Shown here piece by piece: positions 1 to 9,710 of a stretch of DNA of 64,000 nucleotides. Position 1 is the first letter of the stretch; each line of letters opens with the position of its first letter. Source of the stretch: Enterobacter hormaechei subsp. xiangfangensis (GTDB lineage Bacteria; Pseudomonadota; Gammaproteobacteria; Enterobacterales; Enterobacteriaceae); NCBI RefSeq assembly GCF_001729785.1, contig NZ_CP017183.1, forward strand, positions 1,922,001 to 1,986,000, in the 5' to 3' direction. Below the pieces are notes generated by a model. The model did not search any database. It was not told the DNA's origin and saw only the letters and a list, made by a program, of their open reading frames with translations. Made by a program: the position numbers and the translations under genes.

Positions 1-208
1 TTGCCCAATTATTTATGTCCGCATGTGCCTGTTTTATCTAAAACTGGCTATTATTCAATAACCAGGATAAAATTAATTAAGATTCAGGGAAAAATCTGAA
101 AATTAATACGGAAAGAATGAAATTAATCTTATTAAAATCAAGACAGTGGAATTGTGCCTGCAATTGCTCCAGGATGTTCTCTCTCATCTTTAATGCAGGA
201 CAAGCGCG
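1..208. other. AT-rich upstream region of ydiV
   Basis: Left edge of the window. It is AT-rich and has no convincing ORF. The end nearest ydiV carries a CAGGA ribosome-binding site eight bases before the ATG. In E. coli the gene to the left would be nlpC, which is not in view. A weak AGATT/AATCT inverted repeat is present near 90-110. No promoter could be assigned. Confidence 0.3.
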
Positions 209-922
209 ATGATTATTACGCTAGATAATGCTTACCAGTCTGAACTTTTACTCCTTCCGGCGCGTGATAGTGCAGGTTTGCTTAAAGGTTTAGAGATTTT
301 GGTTAACTTTACTGGCGTGGGTGCGGACGTACGGATCCCGACTGAACTGGTTATCCCCCATCTTTCTCAGGAAGATGAATTAGCGCTGTTTCAGGAGAAA
401 CTACAATTACTCGATACCTGTAAGCTATTTTTTATTCAGCATCAGTTAATTGCATGGATCAATATTACACCTGCAATTGTTGAGTTTTTATTAACTAATG
501 AGAACGCTGTTTCAATCCTTGAACGATATCCGTTTCTTGAGTTTACTGTTAATGAGAACTATCCAGGTTTAAATAACGGGAAAGACGATCCCTGTCTGGC
601 AAGAATGGCGATCCATTTCCCCTTAGTGCTGGCTAACTTCGGTGCAGGGGCTGCGTCCCTTAAGCCGGTTTATGATGGTCTGTTCAAACGGGTGGTTCTG
701 GATAAAAACTTTATCCAGCAGCGTGTCTCGGCACTCTCGTTTGAGCCTTTTATGCGCGCTATTCTCTGGCAGATCGCGCCGCACTGTCAGTCGGTCATGG
801 TCTCGGGAATTGACGATCACGGCATCTTACAACGCGTGCTGCCATTCAATTTTGGTGCAATGCAGGGAAGCCTGTGGCCTGCCGTCCCGGCAGAGCGGGT
901 CACGACTCTCGTACAGCAATAA
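209..922 (+). CDS. ydiV: YdiV, EAL-like anti-FlhDC factor
   Basis: A 237-residue protein, the same length as E. coli YdiV and alignable from end to end (for example [55 protein letters not shown]). YdiV is a stand-alone EAL-fold protein that has lost c-di-GMP hydrolysis; in Salmonella and E. coli it binds FlhD and blocks flagellar gene activation. The metal-binding EAL signature is absent here, which fits a protein-binding rather than enzymatic role. It is followed 61 bp later by selO in the same direction, as in E. coli. The start is set by the ATG at 209 behind a CAGGA site. Confidence 0.9.
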   Translation: MIITLDNAYQSELLLLPARDSAGLLKGLEILVNFTGVGADVRIPTELVIPHLSQEDELALFQEKLQLLDTCKLFFIQHQLIAWINITPAIVEFLLTNENAVSILERYPFLEFTVNENYPGLNNGKDDPCLARMAIHFPLVLANFGAGAASLKPVYDGLFKRVVLDKNFIQQRVSALSFEPFMRAILWQIAPHCQSVMVSGIDDHGILQRVLPFNFGAMQGSLWPAVPAERVTTLVQQ

Positions 923-983
923 CCCCTTTCTTCGCCCGTGTTTACGTCCAGGGAAACCCTCTACACTTAAAGCAGGAGGACTT

Positions 984-2426
984 ATGACCCTGTCTTTTAC
1001 TGCTCACTGGCACGATGAATTACCCGGCTTTTACACCGCGCTTAAGCCAACGCCTTTACAAAACGCGCGTCTTATCTGGCATAACGATGCATTAGCGGAT
1101 TCGCTTGGCATCCCTTCGACGCTTTTTCAGCCAGAAAAAGGCGCCGGCGTCTGGGGCGGCGAAACGCTGCTTCCGGGCATGAAGCCGCTGGCTCAGGTCT
1201 ACAGCGGACATCAGTTTGGCGTCTGGGCGGGACAACTCGGCGATGGCCGCGGTATCCTGCTGGGTGAACAAGTTCTGCCGAATGGCGAAACGCTCGACTG
1301 GCACCTGAAAGGGGCAGGGCTAACCCCATACTCACGCATGGGAGATGGCCGCGCGGTGCTGCGTTCAACCATACGTGAAGGTCTGGCTTCCGAGGCGATG
1401 CACGCTCTGGGGATCCCTACCTCACGTGCGCTGTCCATTGTCACCAGCGACACGCCGGTGGCCCGCGAAACGATGGAGCAGGGAGCGATGCTGGTCCGCG
1501 TGGCGGAAAGCCATCTGCGTTTCGGTCATTTTGAACACTTCTACTATCGCCGCGAGCCGGATAAAGTCCGCCAGCTTGCCGATTACGCTCTTCGTCGTCA
1601 CTGGCCGCACCTGCAAAACGAGCCGGACCGCTATGTTCTCTGGTTCCGTGATATTGTTGGGCGCACCGCCGCAATGATTGCCCGCTGGCAGGCCGTCGGC
1701 TTTGCCCACGGGGTGATGAACACCGACAACATGTCCCTGTTAGGGCTGACGTTTGACTACGGTCCGTACGGCTTCCTTGATGACTATCAGCCGGGTTACA
1801 TCTGTAACCATTCGGACTATCAGGGGCGTTACCGTTTCGACAACCAGCCTGCGGTGGGGCTGTGGAACCTTCAGCGGCTTGCACAAAGCCTGTCGCCGTT
1901 TATCGACGTCAATGCCCTGAACGATGCGCTGGACAGCTATCAGGAGGTCCTGCTGCGGGAATACGGTGTGTTAATGCGCACCAGGCTGGGGCTGATGACG
2001 CAGGAAAAAGGCGATAACGCGCTGCTGAATGGGCTGTTTGCCATCATGGCGCGTGAAGGCAGCGACTATACCCGAACCTTCCGTATGCTGAGCCAGACCG
2101 CGCAGCAGAGCGCCGCGTCACCGCTGCGCGACGAGTTCGTCGATCGACAGGCGTTTGATGACTGGTTTGCCGCTTACCGGGCGCGTTTACAGCAGGAACA
2201 AATTGATGACGATACCCGCCAGGCGCGGATGAAGGCGGTTAACCCGGCGATGGTATTGCGCAACTGGCTGGCGCAGCGGGCCATTGAGCAGGCAGAGCAG
2301 GGGGACTATACCGAGCTGCATCGGCTACATATCGCCCTGCGCACGCCGTTTGCCGACCGGGAGGATGACTATGTCAGCCGCCCGCCGGACTGGGGCAAGC
2401 GGCTGGAAGTGAGCTGCTCAAGCTAA
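984..2426 (+). CDS. selO: Protein adenylyltransferase SelO (YdiU)
   Basis: A 480-residue pseudokinase-fold enzyme that transfers AMP, rather than phosphate, to Ser/Thr/Tyr of target proteins; in E. coli it is linked to oxidative stress and glutaredoxin targets. Family hallmarks are [20 protein letters not shown], the metal/catalytic stretch [13 protein letters not shown] with FDYGPYGF, and the C-terminal tail EVSCSS, in which Cys occupies the position of selenocysteine in eukaryotic SelO. The reading frame is open further upstream, but that would overlap ydiV. The ATG at 984 has a strong AGGAGGA site and gives the family length. The stop overlaps the convergent hmuV stop by four bases. Confidence 0.92.
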   Translation: MTLSFTAHWHDELPGFYTALKPTPLQNARLIWHNDALADSLGIPSTLFQPEKGAGVWGGETLLPGMKPLAQVYSGHQFGVWAGQLGDGRGILLGEQVLPNGETLDWHLKGAGLTPYSRMGDGRAVLRSTIREGLASEAMHALGIPTSRALSIVTSDTPVARETMEQGAMLVRVAESHLRFGHFEHFYYRREPDKVRQLADYALRRHWPHLQNEPDRYVLWFRDIVGRTAAMIARWQAVGFAHGVMNTDNMSLLGLTFDYGPYGFLDDYQPGYICNHSDYQGRYRFDNQPAVGLWNLQRLAQSLSPFIDVNALNDALDSYQEVLLREYGVLMRTRLGLMTQEKGDNALLNGLFAIMAREGSDYTRTFRMLSQTAQQSAASPLRDEFVDRQAFDDWFAAYRARLQQEQIDDDTRQARMKAVNPAMVLRNWLAQRAIEQAEQGDYTELHRLHIALRTPFADREDDYVSRPPDWGKRLEVSCSS

Positions 2427-3202
2427 GGGGCGAGAAAAACCTGCGGCGCGGCGTGCGCCGGATGTCTGCCGACGTGCACCTGCGCACCGTACCAGCGTGC
2501 CAGCGCGTCGGCCTGCAAAACCTTCTCCGGTATGCCCTGAGAAACAATCCTGCCGTTGTGTAACAGCAGGATCCGGTCCGACCATAATGCGGCAAGATTG
2601 AGATCGTGCAGCACCACGCAGGCGTGAAGATGGCCCTGACGGGTCAGCGATTTCAACAGGCGCAGCAGATGCTGCTGGTGGTAGAGATCCAGCGCGGAAG
2701 TGGGTTCGTCGAGAAACAGCCAGCCGCGTGGCGTTCCGTCACGCCACAGCTGCGCCAGCGCGCGGGCGAGCTGGACGCGCTGTTGCTCGCCCCCCGAGAG
2801 GGCATGATAGCGCCTGCCGGCCAGCGGCAGGCAACCGGTCAGCTGCAACACCTCACGCACAATTGACGGTTCCGGGTGACGCGTCCAGGGCGCACGCCCC
2901 ATTCCAACGATCTCCTCCACCTGCCAGTCAAATTCAGGCTGAGATTGCTGGCGCATCACCGCCCGATAGCGCGACAGCACCTGCGGATGCCATTCATCCA
3001 GCGCTTTTCCCGCCAGCGAACAGCCTCCGCTGTCGGGTTTCAGATAGCCGGTCAGCAGCCGCAGCAGCGTGGATTTCCCCGCGCCGTTGGGGCCGATCAA
3101 TGTAACCAGCTCTCCCTGCGACAGTGACACCGAAACGTTATCTGTCAGCGTGCGGCCAGACCGGGTAAAAGTCAGATTTTCAGCCGTATAACGTTCAGCC
3201 AT
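2423..3202 (-). CDS. hmuV: Haem ABC transporter ATP-binding protein HmuV
   Basis: A 259-residue ATPase that powers haem import through HmuU. It shows Walker A (GPNGAGKST), the Q-loop region (RQQSQPEF), the signature [17 protein letters not shown], Walker B ([12 protein letters not shown]) and the switch His ([10 protein letters not shown]). The ATG at 3202 overlaps the end of hmuU by eight bases, indicating translational coupling; a longer reading frame to 3250 would run deep into hmuU. It is the last gene of the leftward haem operon. Confidence 0.93.
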   Translation of the reverse strand: MAERYTAENLTFTRSGRTLTDNVSVSLSQGELVTLIGPNGAGKSTLLRLLTGYLKPDSGGCSLAGKALDEWHPQVLSRYRAVMRQQSQPEFDWQVEEIVGMGRAPWTRHPEPSIVREVLQLTGCLPLAGRRYHALSGGEQQRVQLARALAQLWRDGTPRGWLFLDEPTSALDLYHQQHLLRLLKSLTRQGHLHACVVLHDLNLAALWSDRILLLHNGRIVSQGIPEKVLQADALARWYGAQVHVGRHPAHAAPQVFLAP

Positions 3203-4187
3203 GCTGTTCTCCACGACGAAAAATGAGCCATAAGAACCAGGGAGCGCCAAGGATACTGGTGAGCAGGCCGACCGGCATTTCTGCCGGGGCGACCAGGGTG
3301 CGCGCGACCGTATCCGCCACCAGCAGCAGTAACGCGCCCGCGAGTACCGTGCCGGGGAGGGTTGCCCGGTGATCGGCGCCCAACCACATGCGCATCAGGT
3401 GCGGCACCACGAGTCCGACAAAGCCAATCACGCCGCTGACGGCGACAGCCGCAGCGACCAGCAGGGCGCTGCATAACAGTAATATTCGCTGTACAAGGGC
3501 AACGTCCACGCCAAGGTAATGCGCTTCCTCTTCACCCAGTTGCAGTAAATTTAACGCACTGGCACAGCGCCAGATCGCCAGAGCGGCAGGCACCATCAGC
3601 GAGGTCACGGCGAGCAGCGTGGACCACTGCGCCTGACCAAGACTTCCCATTCCCCAGAGTGAAAGCTGACGCAGCTGGGCGTCATTGCTGACCCACGAAA
3701 GCACACCCACTGCCGCACCGCACAGGGCATTGATGGCGATACCCACCAGCAACAGACGTGACAGAGAGGTGTCATGCTGCTTGCTGAGCAGGAAGATCAC
3801 GCCTGTGGCTGCCAGCGCCCCAAGAAATGCCGCCAGCATAGGGGCGTAGAGCATCACCAGCGCGGGCAGCGCGAGCGGGAGCACCACCCACAGGGCGACG
3901 GCCAGCGCCGCACCGCTGCTGATCCCGAGCAGGCCCGGGTCGGCAAGCGGATTGCGGAACAGCCCCTGCATGACGCAGCCGGCGAGCGCCAGCGACCCGC
4001 CAATCACCAGCGCCAGCAGCACGCGGGGCAGACGGATGGTGAGCCAGATCTGGCGTAGCGTCTCATCGCTGCCGCTCCAGAGCACGTTCACCGGCAGGCG
4101 TAACGCCCCAAAACCGGTAGCCATGATCGTCATGACGGTAAGCGACCCCGCCAGAAGCCATAACGATAATGTGATGCGCCGGGACAT
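3195..4187 (-). CDS. hmuU: Haem ABC transporter permease HmuU
   Basis: A 330-residue FecCD/BtuC-type inner-membrane permease with about ten predicted hydrophobic segments. Typical family stretches are GSLALAGCVMQGLFRNPLA, DPGLLGISSGAA and GFVGLVVPHLMR. It forms the channel that passes haem from HmuT into the cytoplasm, driven by HmuV. Its start touches the hmuT stop (ATG at 4187, hmuT ends at 4187) and its end overlaps hmuV, so the three genes are read as one unit. Confidence 0.93.
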   Translation of the reverse strand: MSRRITLSLWLLAGSLTVMTIMATGFGALRLPVNVLWSGSDETLRQIWLTIRLPRVLLALVIGGSLALAGCVMQGLFRNPLADPGLLGISSGAALAVALWVVLPLALPALVMLYAPMLAAFLGALAATGVIFLLSKQHDTSLSRLLLVGIAINALCGAAVGVLSWVSNDAQLRQLSLWGMGSLGQAQWSTLLAVTSLMVPAALAIWRCASALNLLQLGEEEAHYLGVDVALVQRILLLCSALLVAAAVAVSGVIGFVGLVVPHLMRMWLGADHRATLPGTVLAGALLLLVADTVARTLVAPAEMPVGLLTSILGAPWFLWLIFRRGEQHG

Positions 4188-5005
4188 CAGGGCAGTTGCT
4201 CCGCTCTGGCACGCAGCTGTTGTATGGCTTTCGGCGTGCGGACGCTGAAGCCCAGCAGGGCCATGTCATCAATAGCCAGCACCTGCTTGCTTCGTCCCGC
4301 TGGCGTTTGCGCCAGACCGGGCAGTTTCCACAGATTTTCTTCGCCGCCCAGCGCGTTAAGGCCCTCCTGCGAAATCACCACCAGATCCGGCTGGCTGGCC
4401 ATCACCCCCTCCTGGGAAAGCGGCTGATAGCGGGTAAAGCCCTGCATGGCGTTCTGCAACCCGGCGGCGCGTATTGCCGCATCCGCGCCGGTCTGTTGCC
4501 CGGCCGCCATTGCGGTCATTCCGCCGTGGCTGAGGATAAACAGCACCCGCTTGTTGAGCGGTATTGAGGGCAGTGCCGCCAGCGCCTGACGCAGCGAGCT
4601 GCGCAGGGTTTCCCCTTGCGCCTCATGATGCGTCGCCTGAGCTATCACCCTCACTTTTTCGTCAATCGCGCGCAGGTCAGGCGTGCCGGGAACGGTAACC
4701 ACGCGGACGTGGCTCTGTTCAACCTGCTTCAGCGCCAGAGAGGGCTGCGCCTGGTCGCTTGCCAGCACCAGCGTCGGGCGTACGGACAAAATCCCCTCCG
4801 CATTCAGCTGGCGAAGATACCCCACGTCAGGCAGCGCGTTTGTCGCCTGCGGCCACTGGCTGGTACTGTCGCGCGCAACCAGAGAAGACTCCGCGCCGAG
4901 GGCGTAGACGATCTCCGTCACGTCGCCGCCGAGGGCGACAATTCTCTCCGGCGCGGCGACGGCGACCAGCGGCAGGGCGCAGAGCAGGGCAAACCAGTTT
5001 TTCAT
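4187..5005 (-). CDS. hmuT: Periplasmic haem-binding protein HmuT
   Basis: A 272-residue class III (BtuF/HmuT-type) binding protein. The N-terminus is a Sec signal peptide (MKNWFALLCALPLVAVA, cleavage before APERIV). The mature part opens with the family pattern RIVALGGDVTEIVYALGAE and carries SQWP and DVGYLRQLNAEGIL. It would collect haem released by the outer-membrane receptor and pass it to HmuU. The ATG overlaps the end of hmuS by four bases. Confidence 0.92.
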   Translation of the reverse strand: MKNWFALLCALPLVAVAAPERIVALGGDVTEIVYALGAESSLVARDSTSQWPQATNALPDVGYLRQLNAEGILSVRPTLVLASDQAQPSLALKQVEQSHVRVVTVPGTPDLRAIDEKVRVIAQATHHEAQGETLRSSLRQALAALPSIPLNKRVLFILSHGGMTAMAAGQQTGADAAIRAAGLQNAMQGFTRYQPLSQEGVMASQPDLVVISQEGLNALGGEENLWKLPGLAQTPAGRSKQVLAIDDMALLGFSVRTPKAIQQLRARAEQLP

Positions 5006-6030
5006 GCGGCCAGCCCTTCTGGCGTCAGGGCGTCAATCTGGCGACGCCACTGGCTCTGCTCAGGCTCGCCTTCGGTACGCTGCCCATAGAGCTGGGCGAT
5101 TTGGGTGCCATCCGCCGCAAACAGCTCCAGGCTGGTGACGTGACCGTCCGCCGTCGGCTTGCGCGTTACCCACGTCTCCGCGACGGCCTCCTCCAGCAGG
5201 TGCAGGGTAAAGGTTGGGTTGAAGATGTTCAGCCAGCCTTTCATGGGCGTCAGTTTTTCCACCACACCGGTGAAAATCTGCACGCAGCCGCGGTTGCCGA
5301 CGAAGATCATGATTTCGTTTCTGTCCTGTCGCGCCGTCTCCAGCAGCTGTGCCAGCGCGCTGTTATCCACCTTACAGGCCAGATCGTCACTCACCAGACG
5401 AAACGCCTGCTGGCGGCTCAGGTTATGGCGCTTCAGTAAGCTAAAGAACTGATGCACGTCGGTCATGGCGCGCCACTCTTTCTCCACCGAGCCTGCATCA
5501 GCACCGTCGGAATGCGCAGGGGCCTCGACAGCCTTTAGCGCCAGAGCGGGGTTATCGGCAATGATAAAACGGGTCAGCACGTCGCCCCAGGCGGCAACGT
5601 CGGTGTGATCCGTGGTGTAGACCTTAAGTAAAGCGTCGCCCTGATGATCGAAGAACTGAATGCTCTGACGTTCGCCGCGGGAGGTCGTTTCACTTATGTG
5701 AAACGCGCTCGCCCACTGGTTGAGGAACAAACGCAAATCCAGCGCACGCGGATTTAGCACCAGCCCGGCGTGGCCGCCGAGGTGCTGGTTAGTAAACGCT
5801 CCGATCTGTTCATGAACGGCGTATTCGTTACGGCAGATGCATTTGGTTTCCCCCACCGACTCCAGCGCCGCCAGAATCTCACGGATTTCACCGCGCAGCC
5901 GCCAGGCGTCGTGTCCAACACGCGCAAATGCCAGCTCTGCTTCGCTGATGTGCATTAATCCGGCGATATCACGGGCGTACTTACCCGGATGTTCTTCTTT
6001 AAGCTCAAGCCAGCGTGTGTAGTGACCCAT
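5002..6030 (-). CDS. hmuS: Haem-degrading/chaperone protein HmuS
   Basis: A 342-residue cytoplasmic HemS/ChuS/HmuS protein made of two similar halves; family members bind imported haem and release iron from it. The start at 6030 (MGHYTRWLELKEEHPGKYAR) matches the family N-terminus; an in-frame extension to 6072 would run into hmuR. Conserved stretches include HLGGHAGLVLNPRALDLRLF in the N-terminal half and MIFVGNRGCVQIFTG with NPTFTLHL in the C-terminal half. It sits between receptor and importer genes, as in Yersinia and other Enterobacter hmu operons. Confidence 0.92.
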   Translation of the reverse strand: MGHYTRWLELKEEHPGKYARDIAGLMHISEAELAFARVGHDAWRLRGEIREILAALESVGETKCICRNEYAVHEQIGAFTNQHLGGHAGLVLNPRALDLRLFLNQWASAFHISETTSRGERQSIQFFDHQGDALLKVYTTDHTDVAAWGDVLTRFIIADNPALALKAVEAPAHSDGADAGSVEKEWRAMTDVHQFFSLLKRHNLSRQQAFRLVSDDLACKVDNSALAQLLETARQDRNEIMIFVGNRGCVQIFTGVVEKLTPMKGWLNIFNPTFTLHLLEEAVAETWVTRKPTADGHVTSLELFAADGTQIAQLYGQRTEGEPEQSQWRRQIDALTPEGLAA

Positions 6031-6065
6031 AATCTTATCCTTCTGAATCGTTGCCCCGAAGGGAA

Positions 6066-8048
6066 TTACCATTGATAACTGACGAAGATCTTGCCGTTGC
6101 GGCCATCCTGCGGGATGCCCTGCGGTGACCAGTAGGCTTTGTCGAAGGCGTTCCCCAGCACGAGGGTGGTGGTGATGCCTTTGAACTGCTGCTGACCTTT
6201 ATAGCTGACGTAGAAATCATTCACTGCGTAGCCAGGCTGCTCGCTGTAGCTGCTGCTGATGTGCGTTGAACGTTCGACGAAGGTGCCGATCCAGCCCACG
6301 GAGAATCCGCTTTGCGCCACCGGGATATCCAGCTTGCTGGTGACGGTGTCCGGGTTGATGCTGGAGATGTATTCGCCCGTGTCGGTATCTTTCCCGCGCG
6401 TGCGGTTGTAGGCCACGTCCAGGTTGAACAGGCTGGTCGCGTAGGTCGCCATCATGTCCCAGCCCCAGATTTTGGCATTTGGTACGTTATAGGACGTGGT
6501 GGTGGCCGCCGCAAAATCGACGGTAGTGGAGATGTAATCTTTCGCTTTGGTGTCGAAGTAGCTGGCTTTGAACTCCAGCGCGTCGTTGGCGAGCAGCAGG
6601 TCGTCAAAACGTAGCCCAAAACCGAACTCCTGGGTTTCGTTAGTTTCCGGACGCAGGTTCGGGTTCGGCACCCAGTAGTTGGTGTAGAAGCTGCCGATAG
6701 AGAAGTGCTTCGAGTCGTTATACATCTCGCCCATCGTTGGCGCGCGGAAGGCCTGGGCGTAAGAGCCGAACAGCATCAGCCAGTCGGCTGGACTCACGGT
6801 TAACCCGGCGCGTGATGACCACTTATCCGCATCCACGTCATCGTAACCGCTGCTGCTGCCGCGGTAGTTGTCGTAACGCGTCCCGCCGAGAAGCGTTACC
6901 GGCAGGTCGCGCAGAGTAATCTCATCCTGCAACCAGCCGGAGCTGAAGTCGATTTTAGCGTCCGGGAAGCCGGTGGTCGCGCCGCCAGGGTGTTGCTCCT
7001 GACGATAGTATTCTCCGCCGTAGGTCAGCAGGTGCGAGGCGAAGGAGTCGCTGAACAGGCGGGTGCGGTTTTCGACTTTGCCGCCTTTGGTGGTCTGCTT
7101 ACGGAACTCGCCGCTGGCGTCGATGTTCTGGGCGTTGATCCGCGCTTCGGACCAGTAAATTTTCGCATCGGCGTTGAGCCAGTTGTTTCCGGCTGGCGCA
7201 ATGCGGTAGCCAAGCTGGGCATCGCGCTGAATGGTGGAACGATCGGTCATCGGGTTACTGCTGCTGGCATCCGTGGTCTGCGGATTTTTCGGCTCCTGCG
7301 CGTCGTTATTGTAGTAGCGCAGAGAGCCGCTCAGCGTCTGCGCCGGATCGATTTTCCAACTGCCTTTCGCCAGCATATTGTTGATGGATTCGTCGTTTGG
7401 CGCCCTCGCGCCGTCACTCTGGCGAATGTCGCCGCGATCGCGGCTGGACCAGGAGACCACACCGTCCAGGGTATCGGTGCGGCCATAGGCGCTGGCGCCC
7501 ATCCCGATGCTGTGATCGCCCGTTGCACCGGTAGCAAATACGCGATAGCCGCTGTTTTTACCTGCATCCAGCAGATCGCTGGCGTCGACGGTGTCATACG
7601 AAATTACGCCGCCCAGCGCGCCGCTGCCGTACAGCAAGGCGGAAGGGCCGCGCACCACTTCGATACGTTTGATCAGCGCCGGATCGAGGAACGTGCTGTT
7701 CAGGTGTCCGGTATCGGTGCCCTGGCGCACGCCATCCACCAGCACCAGCACGCCACGGCGGTCATAGCCACGGAGGTTAACGTCCTGACCGTTGGTGCGC
7801 CCGGTGCCGTCCAGCGTCAGACCGGGCACCTTGCGCAGCAGGTCGGCAGCGGAGCTGGCGGTCTGGTTTTCCGGCGCGGTGGCGTCAATCACGCTCACCA
7901 TCATGGGGGCTTCAAAGGCGCTGCGGGCATTGCCGGTGGCGGTGACGGTGATCTCGTCTGCAGCGGCAAACGTAACGCCCGGCAGGGTGCTGACAATCGC
8001 CAGCGCCAGAAGAGACGGGCGTAAAGACGCGGATTGCAGGTGTGGCAT
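6066..8048 (-). CDS. hmuR: TonB-dependent haem receptor HmuR
   Basis: A 660-residue outer-membrane receptor of the HmuR/HemR/ChuA type. The N-terminus is a Sec signal peptide ending near TFA, followed by a TonB box (DEITVTATG) and a plug domain (SAADLLRKVPGL, NLRGYDRRGVLVLVDGVRQG, EVVRGPSALLYGSGALGG). The barrel carries FRAPTMGEMYNDSKHF and the NPNLRPE motif known in haem receptors. The last residues, FVSYQW, end in an aromatic amino acid as expected for Bam-inserted barrels. It imports haem across the outer membrane with TonB energy. Confidence 0.94.
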   Translation of the reverse strand: MPHLQSASLRPSLLALAIVSTLPGVTFAAADEITVTATGNARSAFEAPMMVSVIDATAPENQTASSAADLLRKVPGLTLDGTGRTNGQDVNLRGYDRRGVLVLVDGVRQGTDTGHLNSTFLDPALIKRIEVVRGPSALLYGSGALGGVISYDTVDASDLLDAGKNSGYRVFATGATGDHSIGMGASAYGRTDTLDGVVSWSSRDRGDIRQSDGARAPNDESINNMLAKGSWKIDPAQTLSGSLRYYNNDAQEPKNPQTTDASSSNPMTDRSTIQRDAQLGYRIAPAGNNWLNADAKIYWSEARINAQNIDASGEFRKQTTKGGKVENRTRLFSDSFASHLLTYGGEYYRQEQHPGGATTGFPDAKIDFSSGWLQDEITLRDLPVTLLGGTRYDNYRGSSSGYDDVDADKWSSRAGLTVSPADWLMLFGSYAQAFRAPTMGEMYNDSKHFSIGSFYTNYWVPNPNLRPETNETQEFGFGLRFDDLLLANDALEFKASYFDTKAKDYISTTVDFAAATTTSYNVPNAKIWGWDMMATYATSLFNLDVAYNRTRGKDTDTGEYISSINPDTVTSKLDIPVAQSGFSVGWIGTFVERSTHISSSYSEQPGYAVNDFYVSYKGQQQFKGITTTLVLGNAFDKAYWSPQGIPQDGRNGKIFVSYQW

Positions 8049-8124
8049 AGCAACTCTCCATAAGAATTGAAAAGCGCTGGCTGCCTGGGGATCACCTGGG
8101 TGGCTGGCGAATGTGTTGTCTGGT

Positions 8125-8313
8125 TTATTTAGTCAGGATCAGTTTTCCGGCATTGGTCTGGCGCAGCAGGTAGTGCTGGCCGTCATGCTCGATAATGACC
8201 CGTCCCTCCTCACCCAACAGGCTTTTACTGTCGATTCGGCGATCGGTGGGAGCAGGGGACGGCGCTGTGTGTGTTTTTGTTGGCGTTGCCGCGCTGTTAT
8301 CGGTCGGTGACAT
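8125..8313 (-). CDS. hemP: Haemin uptake protein HemP (YdiE-like)
   Basis: A 62-residue protein whose C-terminal half (DSKSLLGEEGRVIIEHDGQH then YLLRQTNAGKLILTK) matches HemP/YdiE. The N-terminal half is low-complexity (Ser/Pro/Thr). It is the first gene of the leftward haem operon, directly downstream of the Fur box. HemP proteins are linked to haem uptake and to regulation of the receptor gene in other bacteria. The start at 8313 has no clear ribosome-binding site; a TTG 18 bases upstream is the alternative. Confidence 0.85.
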   Translation of the reverse strand: MSPTDNSAATPTKTHTAPSPAPTDRRIDSKSLLGEEGRVIIEHDGQHYLLRQTNAGKLILTK

Positions 8314-8338
8314 AATGTTTATAAATAACAATCAATGT

Positions 8339-8357
8339 AACAATGATAATCATTATC
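8339..8357. promoter_or_regulatory. Fur box upstream of hemP-hmuRSTUV
   Basis: The 19 bases match the classical Fur consensus at 17 positions (core AATGATAATCATTATC). It lies 26 bases upstream of hemP, where it could overlap the promoter of the haem operon. Iron-loaded Fur would repress the six genes that follow on the minus strand. Confidence 0.85.
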
Positions 8358-8450
8358 AATAAACTGCAAATTCACAGCAAGCGTTTTTGTGAAAATTGTG
8401 TGACGGGATCAAATTTGGGGGAGAGATGCGGTCTGACGCCCTCACCCCGA

Positions 8451-8471
8451 CCCTCTCCCACGGGGAGAGGG
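8451..8471. repeat. CCCTCTCC / GGAGAGGG inverted repeat
   Basis: A short inverted repeat with 8-base arms around CACGG, set in the sequence CCTCACCCCGACCCTCTCCC that is commonly seen between genes in enteric genomes. It lies between the hemP promoter and the 3' end of aroH, and may act as a weak terminator or simply be an intergenic repeat. Confidence 0.5.
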
Positions 8472-8487
8472 AGAAGGGCACGAATCG

Positions 8488-8520
8488 TAGGCCGGGTAAG
8501 GCAAAGCCGCCACCCGGCAA
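8488..8520. repeat. REP-like palindrome
   Basis: An imperfect palindrome (GCCGGGTAAGGC ... GCCACCCGGC) of the REP/BIME type, directly after the aroH stop. Two relatives occur in this window near 17570 and 30455, all in intergenic 3' positions. Such elements stabilise upstream mRNA and bind DNA gyrase or IHF in E. coli. Confidence 0.75.
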
Positions 8521-8524
8521 GGGG

Positions 8525-9571
8525 TTAGAAGCGCGAATCTACCGCAGACGCCAGCATCTCCAGCAGCCGTTCGCTGTCTTCCCAGCTCAGGCACGGGTCG
8601 GTGATTGACTGGCCGTAGACCATTTGCTGTCCGGCGACGATCTTCTGCGTGCCTTCTTTGATAAAGCTCTCCGCCATAATTCCTGCAATGGCGGTCGAGC
8701 CGCTGCGGATCTGCTGGCAAACTTCCTCGCAGACGTCCAGCTGGCGGCGGTGCTGTTTCTGACAATTGCCGTGGCTGAAATCCACCACCAGATGCTCCGG
8801 CAGGTCAAATTCCGCCAGCGTTTCGCAAGCGGCGGCAATATCTTCTGCATGGTAATTCGGTTTTTTACCGCCACGCATAATGATATGTCCGAACGGGTTG
8901 CCGCTGGTCTGGTAGATGGTCATCTGGCCATTTTTATCCGGCGAGAGGAACATATGGCTGGCGCGTGACGCGCGGATGGCATCTACGGCAATTCGGGTAT
9001 TACCGTCCGTTCCGTTTTTGAAGCCCACCGGACAGGAGAGCGCCGACGCCATTTCACGGTGGATCTGACTTTCGGTGGTACGCGCGCCAATCGCGCCCCA
9101 GCTTATGAGGTCGGCAATAAACTGTCCGGTCACCATATCCAGAAATTCGGTGGCAGTCGGCACGCCCAGCTCGTTAACCTGTAACAGCAGCTTGCGCGCC
9201 AGCGCAATACCGTGATTCACCCGGTAGCTACCGTTCAGATCCGGATCGGAAATCAATCCTTTCCAGCCCACGACGGTACGGGGCTTTTCAAAGTAGGTAC
9301 GCATCACGATCTCCAGGCGATCCTGATACGTGCCGCGCAGCGTCTGAAGGCGTTGTGCATAATCCATTGCCGCGTCCAGGTCGTGGATGGAGCAGGGGCC
9401 AATCACCACCAGAAGACGTTTGTCTTCACCATTGAGAATTTTTTCGATGCGGCGACGGGAGGCCGTCACATGGTCCGCCACCTCGGCGGAAACGGGATGC
9501 AGCCTGGCCAGTTCAGCCGGTGTGACCAGGCTATCAATGCGCGCGGTGCGCAGTTCGTCGGTTTTGTTCAT
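8525..9571 (-). CDS. aroH: Trp-sensitive DAHP synthase AroH
   Basis: A 348-residue enzyme, the same length as E. coli AroH and very similar throughout (LVVIGPCSIHDLDAAMDYA, GWKGLISDPDLNGSYRVNHG, GARTTESQIHREMASALS, FKNGTDGNT, VDFSHGNCQKQHRRQL). It condenses PEP with erythrose-4-phosphate as the first step of the shikimate pathway; this isozyme is the tryptophan-inhibited one. The TrpR operator upstream supports AroH rather than AroF or AroG. Confidence 0.95.
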   Translation of the reverse strand: MNKTDELRTARIDSLVTPAELARLHPVSAEVADHVTASRRRIEKILNGEDKRLLVVIGPCSIHDLDAAMDYAQRLQTLRGTYQDRLEIVMRTYFEKPRTVVGWKGLISDPDLNGSYRVNHGIALARKLLLQVNELGVPTATEFLDMVTGQFIADLISWGAIGARTTESQIHREMASALSCPVGFKNGTDGNTRIAVDAIRASRASHMFLSPDKNGQMTIYQTSGNPFGHIIMRGGKKPNYHAEDIAAACETLAEFDLPEHLVVDFSHGNCQKQHRRQLDVCEEVCQQIRSGSTAIAGIMAESFIKEGTQKIVAGQQMVYGQSITDPCLSWEDSERLLEMLASAVDSRF

Positions 9572-9710
9572 GGAATGTCTCAGAAATTTTTTGCTTCATC
9601 GGCAGACTACCGGGAAGTGATGGGCATCACCTTAAACCAATCCCTGCTGATTTCAAGTTCGGGGCACGTCGCCCCGAGGATGGCATGATAATAACTGAAA
9701 CTGAATTAAT

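Noticed and set aside
642..983. Upstream extension of the selO frame into ydiV
   Set aside because: The extension overlaps ydiV and reads as its shadow; the ATG at 984 has a strong ribosome-binding site and gives the family length.
8438..8520. CRISPR-like repeats
   Set aside because: The repeated motifs are single palindromes of intergenic type (inverted repeat and REP) without regular spacers or cas genes; no CRISPR array exists in the window.
9643..9680. CGGGGC/GCCCCG hairpin between aroH and ppsR as a terminator
   Set aside because: The stem has six pairs but no T run follows on the minus strand; it may be a leader structure of aroH, but nothing supports a function.
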